From positions 19,999 through 83,998 of the forward strand of contig CACAPU010000005.1 in the NCBI GenBank assembly GCA_902534465.1: 64,000 nt of DNA, read 5' to 3'. The notes under the pieces were generated by a model. The model worked only from the letters and a program-made list of their open reading frames with translations, was not told the origin of the DNA and searched no databases. The stretch is from an uncultured Pelagibacteraceae bacterium. Lineage in GTDB: Bacteria > Pseudomonadota > Alphaproteobacteria > Pelagibacterales > Pelagibacteraceae. Below, piece by piece: positions 36,800-46,216 of this stretch. The translations under genes and the position numbers were made by a program. The first letter of the stretch is position 1, and every line of letters begins with the position of its first letter.

Positions 36800-38021
36800 A
36801 TATCTCATATTTGTAACTGACAAGCTGGTTAAGTCCAACAGGGCCTCTTGGTGGAAGTTTATTTGTTGAAATTCCAACCTCACCTCCAAAACCAAATTCA
36901 CCTCCATCAGCATACTGCGTTGAGGAATTATGAATAGCGATCGAACTTTTAATATTCTTTATAAAAAATTTAGCTGAAATTTTATTATTGGTAATTATTG
37001 CATCGGTATGCATTGTTCCATATTTATTAATATGATTTACTGCATCATTAATATTATCTACTAATTTGACAGAAATTTTTGCAGACAAATGTTCTTTCGA
37101 CCAAGTTTTATTATTTGCTAATTTTGAATTCCCATTAAACAATTTAGAGATTTTACTATCAGCATAAATAGTACAACCTCTTTTAGTTAGTTCATTTAAA
37201 ATCTCGCTTACATTTTTTGATTTATTTTTATGTATTAGGAGTGTTTCTGTAGCTCCACATATACTAGTATTACGCAACTTAGCATTGATTAATATTTTCT
37301 TTGCCATTGAAAGATTTACATCTTTATCAATATAAGTATGACAAATGCCTTCAAGATGACCAATTACAGGTACAGAGGATAAATCCTGAACTTTTTTTAC
37401 AAGATTTTTTCCACCTCTTGGAATAACAACATCTATATATTTTGACATTTTTGAAAGCATGTAGTCCACCAGCTTCCTATTTTTATTCTCAATAAACTGA
37501 ACAAAATTCTTATTTATTTTATTTTTTTCTAATGATTTTCTAAAAAGATTAGCTAAGATTTTATTACTAAAGTAAGCCTCAGAACCTCCTCTTAGTATTA
37601 CACAGTTTCCAGATTTAAAGCAAAGTGTTGATACATCTGAAGTAACATTTGGTCTACTTTCATAAATTACACCAATAATACCAATTGGAATTGATACTTT
37701 TTTTATTTTTAAGCCGTTTGGTCTTTTCCAGGTTTCTATGTCAACGTCTACTGGATCTTTAAATTTTATGATAGTTTCAATTGATTTAATAATCGAAATT
37801 ATTTTATCATTATTAAGAGCAAGTCTTTTTATTAAATTCTCTTTAAGTTTTTTTGATTTAGCAATTTTTACATCTTTTTTGTTTTCAAATAAAATTTTAT
37901 TTTGATTTTTTAAAATAAGTTGAATGTAATAATTTAATACTTTATTTTTTTTTTTATTACTTATTTTGTCTTGAAAAGCAATTTTTGCATTTTTACCAAT
38001 TTTTTCTAAAGTTTTACTCAT
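36774..38021 (-). CDS. proA: Gamma-glutamyl phosphate reductase
   Basis: IGVIYESRPNVTSDVSTLCFKSGNCVILRGGSEA, LRNTSICGATETLLIH. Confidence 0.96.
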   Translation of the reverse strand: MSKTLEKIGKNAKIAFQDKISNKKKNKVLNYYIQLILKNQNKILFENKKDVKIAKSKKLKENLIKRLALNNDKIISIIKSIETIIKFKDPVDVDIETWKRPNGLKIKKVSIPIGIIGVIYESRPNVTSDVSTLCFKSGNCVILRGGSEAYFSNKILANLFRKSLEKNKINKNFVQFIENKNRKLVDYMLSKMSKYIDVVIPRGGKNLVKKVQDLSSVPVIGHLEGICHTYIDKDVNLSMAKKILINAKLRNTSICGATETLLIHKNKSKNVSEILNELTKRGCTIYADSKISKLFNGNSKLANNKTWSKEHLSAKISVKLVDNINDAVNHINKYGTMHTDAIITNNKISAKFFIKNIKSSIAIHNSSTQYADGGEFGFGGEVGISTNKLPPRGPVGLNQLVSYKYEIYGSGQTRK

Positions 38022-39127
38022 TTAAGTAACACCATGTCGTCTTTGTGAATAACCTCTGATTTTGAAACATAACCTAAAATATCATTTATTTTAGTAGAGT
38101 GTTTTCCTTTAATTTTCAAAATTTCTTCAGAAGAGAAACTGCTCAATCCTCGTGCTAATTCAGTCATATTATTATTTAGTATTTTGATATGATCACCTTT
38201 GCTAAAACTACCTTGCACATCTTTTATTCCTGCGGCAAGTAAACTTTTCCCGTTATTCAAAGCTGATAATGCACCTTCATCGATAATTATTTTCCCCTTT
38301 GGCGAAATTGAGCTTATTATCCACTTTTTTCTAGCATCTAATTTTGAAATCTTAGGTAAGAACCAAGTACATATATTTTTCGTCAAAATTTTTTGTATTG
38401 GTCTATTTATCAAACCATTAGCTATGGCCATATGACATCCTGAAAATTGACAAATTTTAGCAGCATCAATCTTTGTTTTCATTCCGCCAGATCCAAACTC
38501 TCCAGTTTTATTTGTTGCTAACATTTCTACATTTTGGTCAATATTTTTGATCTCACGAATTAGTTTAGCTTTATTATCTAATTTTGGATCTTTTGAGTAA
38601 AGACCATTTACATCAGATAATAAAATCAAACAATCTGCACTTGATATCTGAGCAACTCTAGATGCAAGCCTATCATTATCTCCATATTTAATCTCAGAGG
38701 TAGCAATACTATCATTTTCATTTACTATTGGTATAAAACCAAGTTCAAACAAATTTTCAAAAGTTCTTTTAGCATTTATTGCTCTCCGTCTTTTTTCTGT
38801 ATCTTCAAGGGTTAATAATATTTGTGACAGATTAATTTTTGACTTATTAAAAGTTTTTTTAAAAAGATTCATTAATTCAATTTGTCCAATTGAAGCTACA
38901 GCTTGACTTTTATCAAGTTTCAATTTTTTCTTACTTAATTTTAACTTTTTACAGCCAAGGGCAATCGCTCCTGAGCTTACTAAAATAACATTTTTCTTTA
39001 ATTTTTTGAGATGTTCAATATCCTTAGCAAAATCCTTTAACCACTTTTCTCTAACAATTTTTTTGTCATTAATTAATAAAGACGATCCTATCTTTATGAC
39101 AACGGTTTTTGACTCCCTAAGATACAT
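38018..39127 (-). CDS. proB: Glutamate 5-kinase with C-terminal PUA domain
   Basis: VVIKIGSSLLIND, VSSGAIALG, NENDSIATSEIKYGDNDRLASRVA, GTGGMKTK-like GSGGMKTKIDAAKI. Confidence 0.96.
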   Translation of the reverse strand: MYLRESKTVVIKIGSSLLINDKKIVREKWLKDFAKDIEHLKKLKKNVILVSSGAIALGCKKLKLSKKKLKLDKSQAVASIGQIELMNLFKKTFNKSKINLSQILLTLEDTEKRRRAINAKRTFENLFELGFIPIVNENDSIATSEIKYGDNDRLASRVAQISSADCLILLSDVNGLYSKDPKLDNKAKLIREIKNIDQNVEMLATNKTGEFGSGGMKTKIDAAKICQFSGCHMAIANGLINRPIQKILTKNICTWFLPKISKLDARKKWIISSISPKGKIIIDEGALSALNNGKSLLAAGIKDVQGSFSKGDHIKILNNNMTELARGLSSFSSEEILKIKGKHSTKINDILGYVSKSEVIHKDDMVLLK

Positions 39128-40100
39128 AATTAAGTAATTTTGATTTAATATCAGATACAGATTTTTTATCGAGCGTTGATATTCTAAAAGTACGTTTCTT
39201 TGTTATTTTTTCAAAGTCTTTAATTTTTATACTTATTTCATTGTCATCGATTAGGTCTATCTTATTAAATACAATTATTTCCTGCTTTTTTGTAAGTTCT
39301 GAGCTGTATTTTTCCATTTCATCTCTAACTTGGATATATGAATGAGATAAATCACTTTCTGATATATCTATAAGATGTAACAATACTTTACATCTTTCTA
39401 TATGTTTTAAAAATTTAATACCTAATCCTATTCCTTTATGTGCGCCTTCAATTAATCCTGGAATATCCGCTAAGATTATTTCCTTATTGTCATACATTGC
39501 AACTCCAAGATTTGGATTTAAAGTTGTAAATTTATAATTCGCTATTTTAGGGGTTGCACTAGTTAATGATGCTAATAAACTTGATTTACCTGCATTTGGC
39601 AATCCAATAATTCCTATATCTGCAATTGTTTTAAGTTGAAGCCATATCCAAAACTCTTCACCAATTGTTCCTTTAGTAAATTTTTTTGGAGCTCTATTTG
39701 TTGAAGATTTAAATCTTGTATTTCCAAATCCTCCTTTGCCACCAATTGCTGCAACAAATTCCTCATTCTCTTTTTTAAAATCATAAATTAAAGTTTTATT
39801 GTCTTCTTCAAATACTTGTGTCCCAATTGGTACTTTCAAATATAAATCTTCTCCACCTCTTCCAGTCATATTTTTTCCACTTCCATCTCTACCTTTTTCA
39901 GCTTTAAAGTGTTGTTGATATCTAAAATCAATCAGTGTGTTTAAATTTCTTTCTGATATAAGAATTACTGAACCACCTTTTCCTCCATCACCTCCATCAG
40001 GTCCTCCAAATTCAATAAATTTTTCTCTTCTAAAGCTAGGTGATCCAGACCCACCGTCTCCAGCTTTTACATATATCTTTACTTGATCGAGAAATTTCAT
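39117..40100 (-). CDS. obgE: Obg-family GTPase
   Basis: MKFLDQVKIYVKAGDGGSGSPSFRREKFIEFGGPDGGDGGKGGSV, GLPNAGKSSLLASLT. Confidence 0.97.
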   Translation of the reverse strand: MKFLDQVKIYVKAGDGGSGSPSFRREKFIEFGGPDGGDGGKGGSVILISERNLNTLIDFRYQQHFKAEKGRDGSGKNMTGRGGEDLYLKVPIGTQVFEEDNKTLIYDFKKENEEFVAAIGGKGGFGNTRFKSSTNRAPKKFTKGTIGEEFWIWLQLKTIADIGIIGLPNAGKSSLLASLTSATPKIANYKFTTLNPNLGVAMYDNKEIILADIPGLIEGAHKGIGLGIKFLKHIERCKVLLHLIDISESDLSHSYIQVRDEMEKYSSELTKKQEIIVFNKIDLIDDNEISIKIKDFEKITKKRTFRISTLDKKSVSDIKSKLLNYVS

Positions 40101-40127
40101 GATTTTACAGATGTTATTATCTGTTTA

Positions 40128-40382
40128 TTAGTTAGGCTTTACTGAAACGTAAGTTCTGTCTGACTTGCTTTTTTTAAAAATTACTTTTCCTTTAACAACA
40201 GAAAAAATTGAATGGTCTCTACCCATTCCAACATTTTCTCCAGGAAATATTTTAGTACCTCTTTGTCTAACAATTATATTTCCAGGTACTACCAATTGAC
40301 CACCATATTTCTTTACTCCCAATCTACGACCAGCACTATCTCTTCCGTTCCTTGATGATCCACCTGCTTTTTTTGTTGCCAT
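40128..40382 (-). CDS. rpmA: 50S ribosomal protein L27
   Basis: [28 protein letters not shown]. Confidence 0.98.
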   Translation of the reverse strand: MATKKAGGSSRNGRDSAGRRLGVKKYGGQLVVPGNIIVRQRGTKIFPGENVGMGRDHSIFSVVKGKVIFKKSKSDRTYVSVKPN

Positions 40383-40393
40383 AATTTACCTAT

Positions 40394-40804
40394 TTATTTT
40401 GAAGCCTCGATTTTTTCTTCTTTAGCCTCTTTGACTCCAGTTTCTTTTTTTTTCATTTTTTCAGCCTCTGATAGCACTTTACCATCTTTTGAAAAAATCT
40501 TACTAATTCTTATTAACGAGAATTGCTGTCTGTGTCCATTTTTTCGTCTTGAATTTTTTCTTCTTCTTTTTTTAAAAATTAAAACTGTTCTTTCTTTACC
40601 ATTTTTTAACAATTCTGCTTCAACTTTAGCTCCACTTACTGTTGGTTCCCCCAACTCAATACTTTTATCATTTCCATAAGCTAAAATTTCTTTAAATTCC
40701 ACTTTAGTATCTGGATTAGAATCTGGCAATTTTTCAACTTTAATAATCTCTCCAGCAGATACTTTATACTGCTTTCCACCTGTTTGTATTACTGCGTATG
40801 ACAT
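40394..40804 (-). CDS. rplU: 50S ribosomal protein L21 with charged C-terminal extension
   Basis: MSYAVIQTGGKQYKVSAGEIIKVEKL; KKRRRKNSRRKNGHRQQFSLIRI. Confidence 0.97.
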   Translation of the reverse strand: MSYAVIQTGGKQYKVSAGEIIKVEKLPDSNPDTKVEFKEILAYGNDKSIELGEPTVSGAKVEAELLKNGKERTVLIFKKRRRKNSRRKNGHRQQFSLIRISKIFSKDGKVLSEAEKMKKKETGVKEAKEEKIEASK

Positions 40805-40830
40805 TAAAATCCTAATTTTTAATTATCAGC

Positions 40831-40858
40831 AATATAGTCAGGGCCTTATGTTAGTCAA
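40831..40858 (-). promoter_or_regulatory. Candidate promoter for rplU operon (TTGACT-N16-TATATT)
   Basis: Reverse strand TTGACT (40858-40853), 16-nt spacer, TATATT (40836-40831). Confidence 0.4.
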
Positions 40859-40868
40859 GCTGAATAAG

Positions 40869-41588
40869 CTAGAAATTATCCTTTAAATCTCTCAATTTTG
40901 AAAAGTTTTCAACATTTTTTGATCTTAAAAAAATATTAGTTTTCAGCTCATCCTCAAGTGTTGACGGAACGCTTGGCTGACCTTTGGCCAGTTGATTTTT
41001 TATAAATTCAATTTTCGAAATTAAAGCTTGATTGTCTGGATCGTATTTTAGACAAAAATCTGAATTTTTTAATGTATATTCATGCCCACAATAAATTTCT
41101 GTCTCAATTGGTAAACTTTTTAACAACTGCAAAGAGTTAAACATTTGTTCATGAGTACCCTCAAACACTCTTCCGCAACCTAATGAAAATAATGTATCTC
41201 CAGAAAATAATGCTTTTTCATTAAAAAAATAGAAACATATATGGCCCAAAGTATGTCCTGGAATATGAAAAACTTTTGCTTCAAATATACCGTCTTTCCA
41301 ATTTTCATCATTTTTTAATGATATATCTATTTCAGGTATCCTATGTTTATCTTCATGAAAACCTATAACTTTGGCATTGTATAATTTCTTGAGCTCTTTA
41401 TTGCCTCCCACATGATCATAATGATGGTGAGTATTCATTATAAATTTTAATTTTAGATTAAGACTTTCAATTTTATTTATTATAGGCTTTGCTTCACTGG
41501 GATCTATTACAATAGTAGATTTTGTTAATTGATCAATTAATAAATAGGAAAAATTATCTTCTAAACATTTTATAATTTCTATTTTCAT
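40869..41588 (-). CDS. gloB: Hydroxyacylglutathione hydrolase (glyoxalase II)
   Basis: MNTHHHYDHVGGNKELKKLY, HIPGHTLGHICFYF, GDTLFSLGCGRVFEGT. Confidence 0.93.
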   Translation of the reverse strand: MKIEIIKCLEDNFSYLLIDQLTKSTIVIDPSEAKPIINKIESLNLKLKFIMNTHHHYDHVGGNKELKKLYNAKVIGFHEDKHRIPEIDISLKNDENWKDGIFEAKVFHIPGHTLGHICFYFFNEKALFSGDTLFSLGCGRVFEGTHEQMFNSLQLLKSLPIETEIYCGHEYTLKNSDFCLKYDPDNQALISKIEFIKNQLAKGQPSVPSTLEDELKTNIFLRSKNVENFSKLRDLKDNF

Positions 41589-41589
41589 T

Positions 41590-42186
41590 TTACTTTTCTA
41601 ATAAAAAAATACCCAATTCAGATATTAGGTTTTTATATTTTAAATTTGAATTTGAAATATTTGATATTTTTTCTCCATTTAAAGAAATTGTTTTATAAAT
41701 ATTAATTCCTTTATTGTTACAAAAATTATAAAAGTCTTGAATCGTACACATATGTAGATTGGGGGTATTGTACCATTGATAAGGCAAATTCTTTGTAACG
41801 GGCATTTCTCCTTTTAATAGCAAATCTAGTCTAACTTTCCAATGTCCAAAATTTGGAATTGTAACGATTACCTTTTTTCCTACTCTTAATAAATTTTCAA
41901 TTACTTTTTCTGGACTCATAAATGCTTGAAGCGTTTGACTTAATATTACATAATCAAATGATAAATCTGGAAATTGTTTTAAATCATTCTCAGCATCGCC
42001 TTCAATAACAGCTAGTCCTTTGGATAAACATTTTTTTACTTTTTCTTTAGAAATTTCAAGTCCTCTAACATCTACCACTTTATTTTTTGATAGATATTCC
42101 ATCAAAATTCCATCACCACATCCAACGTCTAAAACTCTTGATTTTTCCTCAATAAACCTAGATATAACTTTAAATTCTTCTTTCAT
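41590..42186 (-). CDS. metW: Methionine biosynthesis protein MetW
   Basis: SAM-methyltransferase-like VLDVGCGDGILMEYL, VIVTIPNFGHWKVRLDLL, PYQWYNTPNLHMCTIQDF; overlaps metX. Confidence 0.93.
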   Translation of the reverse strand: MKEEFKVISRFIEEKSRVLDVGCGDGILMEYLSKNKVVDVRGLEISKEKVKKCLSKGLAVIEGDAENDLKQFPDLSFDYVILSQTLQAFMSPEKVIENLLRVGKKVIVTIPNFGHWKVRLDLLLKGEMPVTKNLPYQWYNTPNLHMCTIQDFYNFCNNKGINIYKTISLNGEKISNISNSNLKYKNLISELGIFLLEK

Positions 42187-43303
42187 TAATATTAGAATAT
42201 GTTGTGTTTAAATAATTTTTAATAGTGCTTAAAAAATCTGGTACGTTTAATAAAAAGGAATCATGGCCCTTATCAGTTTTAATTTCAACAAAACCAACAT
42301 CGGCACCTATTGCATTAAGTGCTATAACAATATCTTTATTCTCAGAGGTTGGGTACAACCAATCAGAAGTAAATGAAATAATAAAAAACTTTGTTTTCGT
42401 ATCTTTAAATGCTTTAGAAAGGTTTCCATTAAATTGTTTAGTTAAATCAAAATAATCCATTGCTCTCGTTATATACAAATAACTATTTGCATCAAATCTA
42501 TCTACAAATACAGAACCTTGGTATCTCAAATAACTCTCAATTTGAAAGTCAGCATCAAATCCAAATTTTAAATCAGATCTTTCTTGAAGATTTCTTCCAA
42601 ACTTTTCCTGTAAACCTTGTTTTGATAAATACGTGATATGAGCAGCCATCCTAGCGACAGCCAAACCTTTATCAGGATTTATTGATTTTTCATCATACAT
42701 TCCCTCTTTCCAATTACTGTCAGACATTATTGCCTGTCTTCCAAGTTCGTTAAAAGCAATATTTTGAGCTGAATGACTAGCCGTACAAGCAATTGGTAAT
42801 GCTACTCTAGCCTTACTTGGAAAGTTTGATACGAATTGTAAAACTTGCATTCCGCCCATGGAGCCACCAGCAACTGCAAACAATTTTTCTATTTTAAAAT
42901 AATCTAATAGATTGTATTGAGCGTTAACCATATCGTTAATTGTAATGACAGGAAAATTTGTTCCTATAGGTTTTTTGGTCAAAGGATCAATAGTTCCCGG
43001 TCCATAGGATCCCATACATCCACCAATAACATTCGCACAGATAACAAAAAATTTATCAGTATCGAATGACTTACCTGGACCAACTGCATAGTTCCACCAA
43101 CCCTCTTTTTTTGTAATTGGATTTATACCTGAGGCATACTGATCGCCAGTTAGCGCATGAAAAATTAATATAGCATTATCTTTCTTCTCATTAAGCTTTC
43201 CATAGGTCTCATAAGCTAATGGAAAGTTCGATATTTCCTTGCCACAATCAAGCTTAAGAGTTTTTTTAATAAGTATGTTTTTCATTTCATTTAAATTGTT
43301 CAT
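42170..43303 (-). CDS. metX: Homoserine O-acetyltransferase
   Basis: LAYETYGKLNEKKDNAILIFHALTGDQYA, AVAGGSMGGMQVLQF, TDKGHDSFLL. Confidence 0.95.
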   Translation of the reverse strand: MNNLNEMKNILIKKTLKLDCGKEISNFPLAYETYGKLNEKKDNAILIFHALTGDQYASGINPITKKEGWWNYAVGPGKSFDTDKFFVICANVIGGCMGSYGPGTIDPLTKKPIGTNFPVITINDMVNAQYNLLDYFKIEKLFAVAGGSMGGMQVLQFVSNFPSKARVALPIACTASHSAQNIAFNELGRQAIMSDSNWKEGMYDEKSINPDKGLAVARMAAHITYLSKQGLQEKFGRNLQERSDLKFGFDADFQIESYLRYQGSVFVDRFDANSYLYITRAMDYFDLTKQFNGNLSKAFKDTKTKFFIISFTSDWLYPTSENKDIVIALNAIGADVGFVEIKTDKGHDSFLLNVPDFLSTIKNYLNTTYSNINERRI

Positions 43304-43337
43304 ATAAATTTTGCTGAAATGAATTGTGAGAAAAAAA

Positions 43338-43390
43338 ACTTATTTAGCAGGTTTTTTAAAGCGCTCGCAATTCAGTTAAATCAGCGCAAA
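43338..43390 (-). ncRNA. SAM-II riboswitch upstream of metX
   Basis: Reverse strand reads TTTGCGCTGATTTAACTGAATTGCGAGCGCTTTAAAAAACCTGCTAAATAAGT, matching the SAM-II consensus (GCGCTGATTTAAC...TTGCnAGCGC...GCTAAA) with GCGC/GCGC stem and GCTAAA pseudoknot segment. Confidence 0.93.
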
Positions 43391-43395
43391 AAGCT

Positions 43396-43422
43396 TTTAT
43401 AAGATAGCTTTTTAGATGTCAA
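43396..43422 (-). promoter_or_regulatory. Candidate metX promoter (TTGACA-N15-TATAAA)
   Basis: Reverse strand TTGACA (43422-43417), TATAAA (43401-43396); predicted start abuts the SAM-II aptamer. Confidence 0.45.
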
Positions 43423-43486
43423 TTTTTTTAGAATTATTGATTGTATTATCTAATTATCTGACTATTTATTAATAAAATTAAGCATC

Positions 43487-44572
43487 ATGAATACTCCATT
43501 ATTTAGAAAATTAAACCTAGAGGCCTACAAGCCTGGAAGATCCTTCTTAAATAAAAAAAAAAGTATAATAAAACTATCAGCTAATGAATCAGCTTTAGGC
43601 ATGAGTAAAAATGCTAGTAAAGCAATAATAAAATCCAAAAATAATATATCAAAGTATCCAGATGGGAAATTTAAAGAATTAACTTCTACAATTTCAAAAA
43701 AATATAATTGTAAACAAAATCAAATTATCTGTGGGTCTGGATCTGATGAAATTATTCAAATGCTATGCCAGCTATTTTTAAACAAAGGAGATGAAGTAGT
43801 TGTGCCAGAATATAGTTTTTTAATGTACAGAATTTATGCAAAAATAGTAGAAGCAAAAGTTGTATTTTCTAAAGAAAAAAATTTTAAAGTATCAAATGAT
43901 GAAATTATCAAAAAAATAACTAAAAGAACTAAAATTGTATTTATAGCTAATCCAAATAATCCAACAGGTACATACATTTCTAAAAATCAATTACTAGATT
44001 TAAGAAAGCGTTTAAGTAAAAAAATTTTATTAGTCATTGACGATGCTTATTTTGAATATATGTTAAATAAAGACTACAAATCAGGTTTAGAACTTTTTAA
44101 AAATAAAAATAATGTATTTATATTAAGGACTTTTTCAAAAATTTATGGTCTTGCATCTTTAAGAGTGGGATGGGGTTATGGAAGTAAAAAAATTATAGAT
44201 GCTTTATATAAAATTAAACCACCGTTTAATGTTAATAAGATAGCACAGGAATGTGCAGTTGAATCTCTTAAAGATAAAAGTTTTATAAAAAAATCTGTAA
44301 AACATAATTTAGATTGGGCAAAAAAAATAAAAAAAATAATGAATTCTTTTAATATTCAAACAAATGAAATTGGACCAAATTTTTTTCTTTTAGATTTTAA
44401 AAATTGTAAATTAACTGCAAGGTTTGTCGAGAGAAATCTTGAGAAATCAGGAATTATTTTGAGAGAGATGAATTCGTATGGTATTAAAAATTGTTTGAGG
44501 CTTACAATTGGAAATGTTAGAGAAAATATACTTTTAATTAAGCAGATGAAAAAAATTTTTAAAAATGTTTAA
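43487..44572 (+). CDS. hisC: Histidinol-phosphate aminotransferase
   Basis: KLSANESALGMSKNA, IICGSGSDEIIQMLCQLFLNKGDEVVVPEYSF, NPNNPTGTYI, RTFSKIYGLASLRVGWG. Confidence 0.9.
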   Translation: MNTPLFRKLNLEAYKPGRSFLNKKKSIIKLSANESALGMSKNASKAIIKSKNNISKYPDGKFKELTSTISKKYNCKQNQIICGSGSDEIIQMLCQLFLNKGDEVVVPEYSFLMYRIYAKIVEAKVVFSKEKNFKVSNDEIIKKITKRTKIVFIANPNNPTGTYISKNQLLDLRKRLSKKILLVIDDAYFEYMLNKDYKSGLELFKNKNNVFILRTFSKIYGLASLRVGWGYGSKKIIDALYKIKPPFNVNKIAQECAVESLKDKSFIKKSVKHNLDWAKKIKKIMNSFNIQTNEIGPNFFLLDFKNCKLTARFVERNLEKSGIILREMNSYGIKNCLRLTIGNVRENILLIKQMKKIFKNV

Positions 44573-45464
44573 AAATATATTGATCATTGGTTGTGGATTA
44601 ATTGGATCTTCAATTTTAAGAGCATCCATAAATAAAAAAACTTCTAAAAACTTCTTTGTTTATGAAAAATCAAAAAAAAATATTAGAGAAATTAAAAAAA
44701 TAAATAAAAAAATAATTATTTTAAAAAAATTAGATAATAAAATCTCAGATATGGATTTTGTTATAATTGCTACTCCTATGAGTCAGTATGAGAGAGTTAT
44801 TCCTCATTTAAATAAGCATTTAAATAAAAAATCTTTAATTACCGATGTGGGTTCTACAAAGGAAAACATTAGCAAATTAAAAAATAATAGTCTGTCAAAT
44901 TCGCTTGATTGGATTATGAGTCACCCAATATCTGGATCAGAGGTAAGTGGACCAAAGTATGGAAGTAAAAGTTTATTTATAAATAAATGGTGTATAGTTT
45001 TAAGTGACAAAAACAAAATAAAACAAAAAAAATTGCAAAATTTTTGGAAAAAAATTGGTTCTAAAGTAATAATTATGGATGAGAAAGTTCACGATAAGAT
45101 ATTTTCAATTACAAGTCATTTACCCCACTTAATAGCTTATAATTTAATAAAGACTGCTCAAGATTTTCAAAAAACTCAAAAAAAAGATGTAATTAAATTT
45201 AGTGCGGGAGGGTTAAGAGATTTTTCAAGGATAGCTGCATCAAACGAAATTATGTGGAGAGATATTTTTTTTAATAACAAAAAAAATATTGTTATTGCAA
45301 TAAACTTATTTATTAAAAATTTAAAATCTTTTAAAAAAAATATTCAAAATTTAGATGATAAAACTTTAAGAAAAAAATTAGTTAATTCAAAAAAAGTAAG
45401 ACAGCAAATATTGAATTTAAAACAAGATATAGCAATACCAGACTTTGGAAGAGATCTAAACTAA
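44565..45464 (+). CDS. tyrA: Prephenate dehydrogenase
   Basis: ILIIGCGLIGSSILRASINK, IATPMSQYERVIPHL, DVGSTKENI, SHPISGSEVSGPKYG. Confidence 0.9.
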   Translation: MFKNILIIGCGLIGSSILRASINKKTSKNFFVYEKSKKNIREIKKINKKIIILKKLDNKISDMDFVIIATPMSQYERVIPHLNKHLNKKSLITDVGSTKENISKLKNNSLSNSLDWIMSHPISGSEVSGPKYGSKSLFINKWCIVLSDKNKIKQKKLQNFWKKIGSKVIIMDEKVHDKIFSITSHLPHLIAYNLIKTAQDFQKTQKKDVIKFSAGGLRDFSRIAASNEIMWRDIFFNNKKNIVIAINLFIKNLKSFKKNIQNLDDKTLRKKLVNSKKVRQQILNLKQDIAIPDFGRDLN

Positions 45465-46216
45465 ATCGATACAATTTTAATAATTTTTAAATTTGCAGTT
45501 TTTTCAATTAATTTAATGGTTTTTATTATTGGCATTATTATTACTTTTTTTCTTGGACCATATGCATGAATTAATTTTTTTGTATTTAGACAAATGGCAA
45601 CATGTCCTTTCCAAAAAATAATATCTCCCCTTTTAAATACTTTTTTATTCTTAATACCCTTTTTGATTTTAACTTGATCTTTCGTATCTCTTGGAAAGAA
45701 TTTATTATTATATTTATAAAAAATTTGTAGTAATGCTGAACAATCAATACCATCAAAAGTTTTACCACCCCATTTATATTTAATATTCAAAAAAAGTTTT
45801 AATATTTTACTAAAATTATAATTTGTTTTTTTTAATTTTTGTAATTCATTTATTTTTACCCATTTATCCTTTTCAAACATTACAAAGTTATCTTTTTTAT
45901 TTAAAATCTGAATTTCAGATGAAAATGGAAGGTATTTCCTTGTTAAAAATTTAATATTGTTTTTTGGTTTATTATAAATCTTTGATTTTAATATACTGAC
46001 TTTGTGAGTCTTATTTAAAACTTTATTAAATTTTTCGATTTTTATAAAACCTAAGTAATTATCAAAATCTGTTTTAATCTTAAAAAAACCTTTCTTTTTT
46101 CCAATTATACTAAATTTTTCACCATAAATTAATTGAGTACTTATATTTGACTTCTTTGAGGCCAGCTCATAGACGTTTAAATAGGAATTCTTACAGAAAT
46201 AGCTATTTTGCACCAA
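45461..46216 (-). CDS. NlpC/P60 peptidase with SH3-like N-terminal region
   Basis: KWGGKTFDGIDCSALLQIFYK, FPRDTKDQ, GDIIFWKGHVAICLN; no obvious signal peptide. Confidence 0.87.
   Translation of the reverse strand: MVQNSYFCKNSYLNVYELASKKSNISTQLIYGEKFSIIGKKKGFFKIKTDFDNYLGFIKIEKFNKVLNKTHKVSILKSKIYNKPKNNIKFLTRKYLPFSSEIQILNKKDNFVMFEKDKWVKINELQKLKKTNYNFSKILKLFLNIKYKWGGKTFDGIDCSALLQIFYKYNNKFFPRDTKDQVKIKKGIKNKKVFKRGDIIFWKGHVAICLNTKKLIHAYGPRKKVIIMPIIKTIKLIEKTANLKIIKIVSI

Noticed and set aside
36800-36913. N-terminal extension of nadD ORF (MLMEVNLVLEV...)
   Set aside because: Read-through of the opposite-phase proA 3' end; the NadD family begins just before KKIGILGGTFDP.
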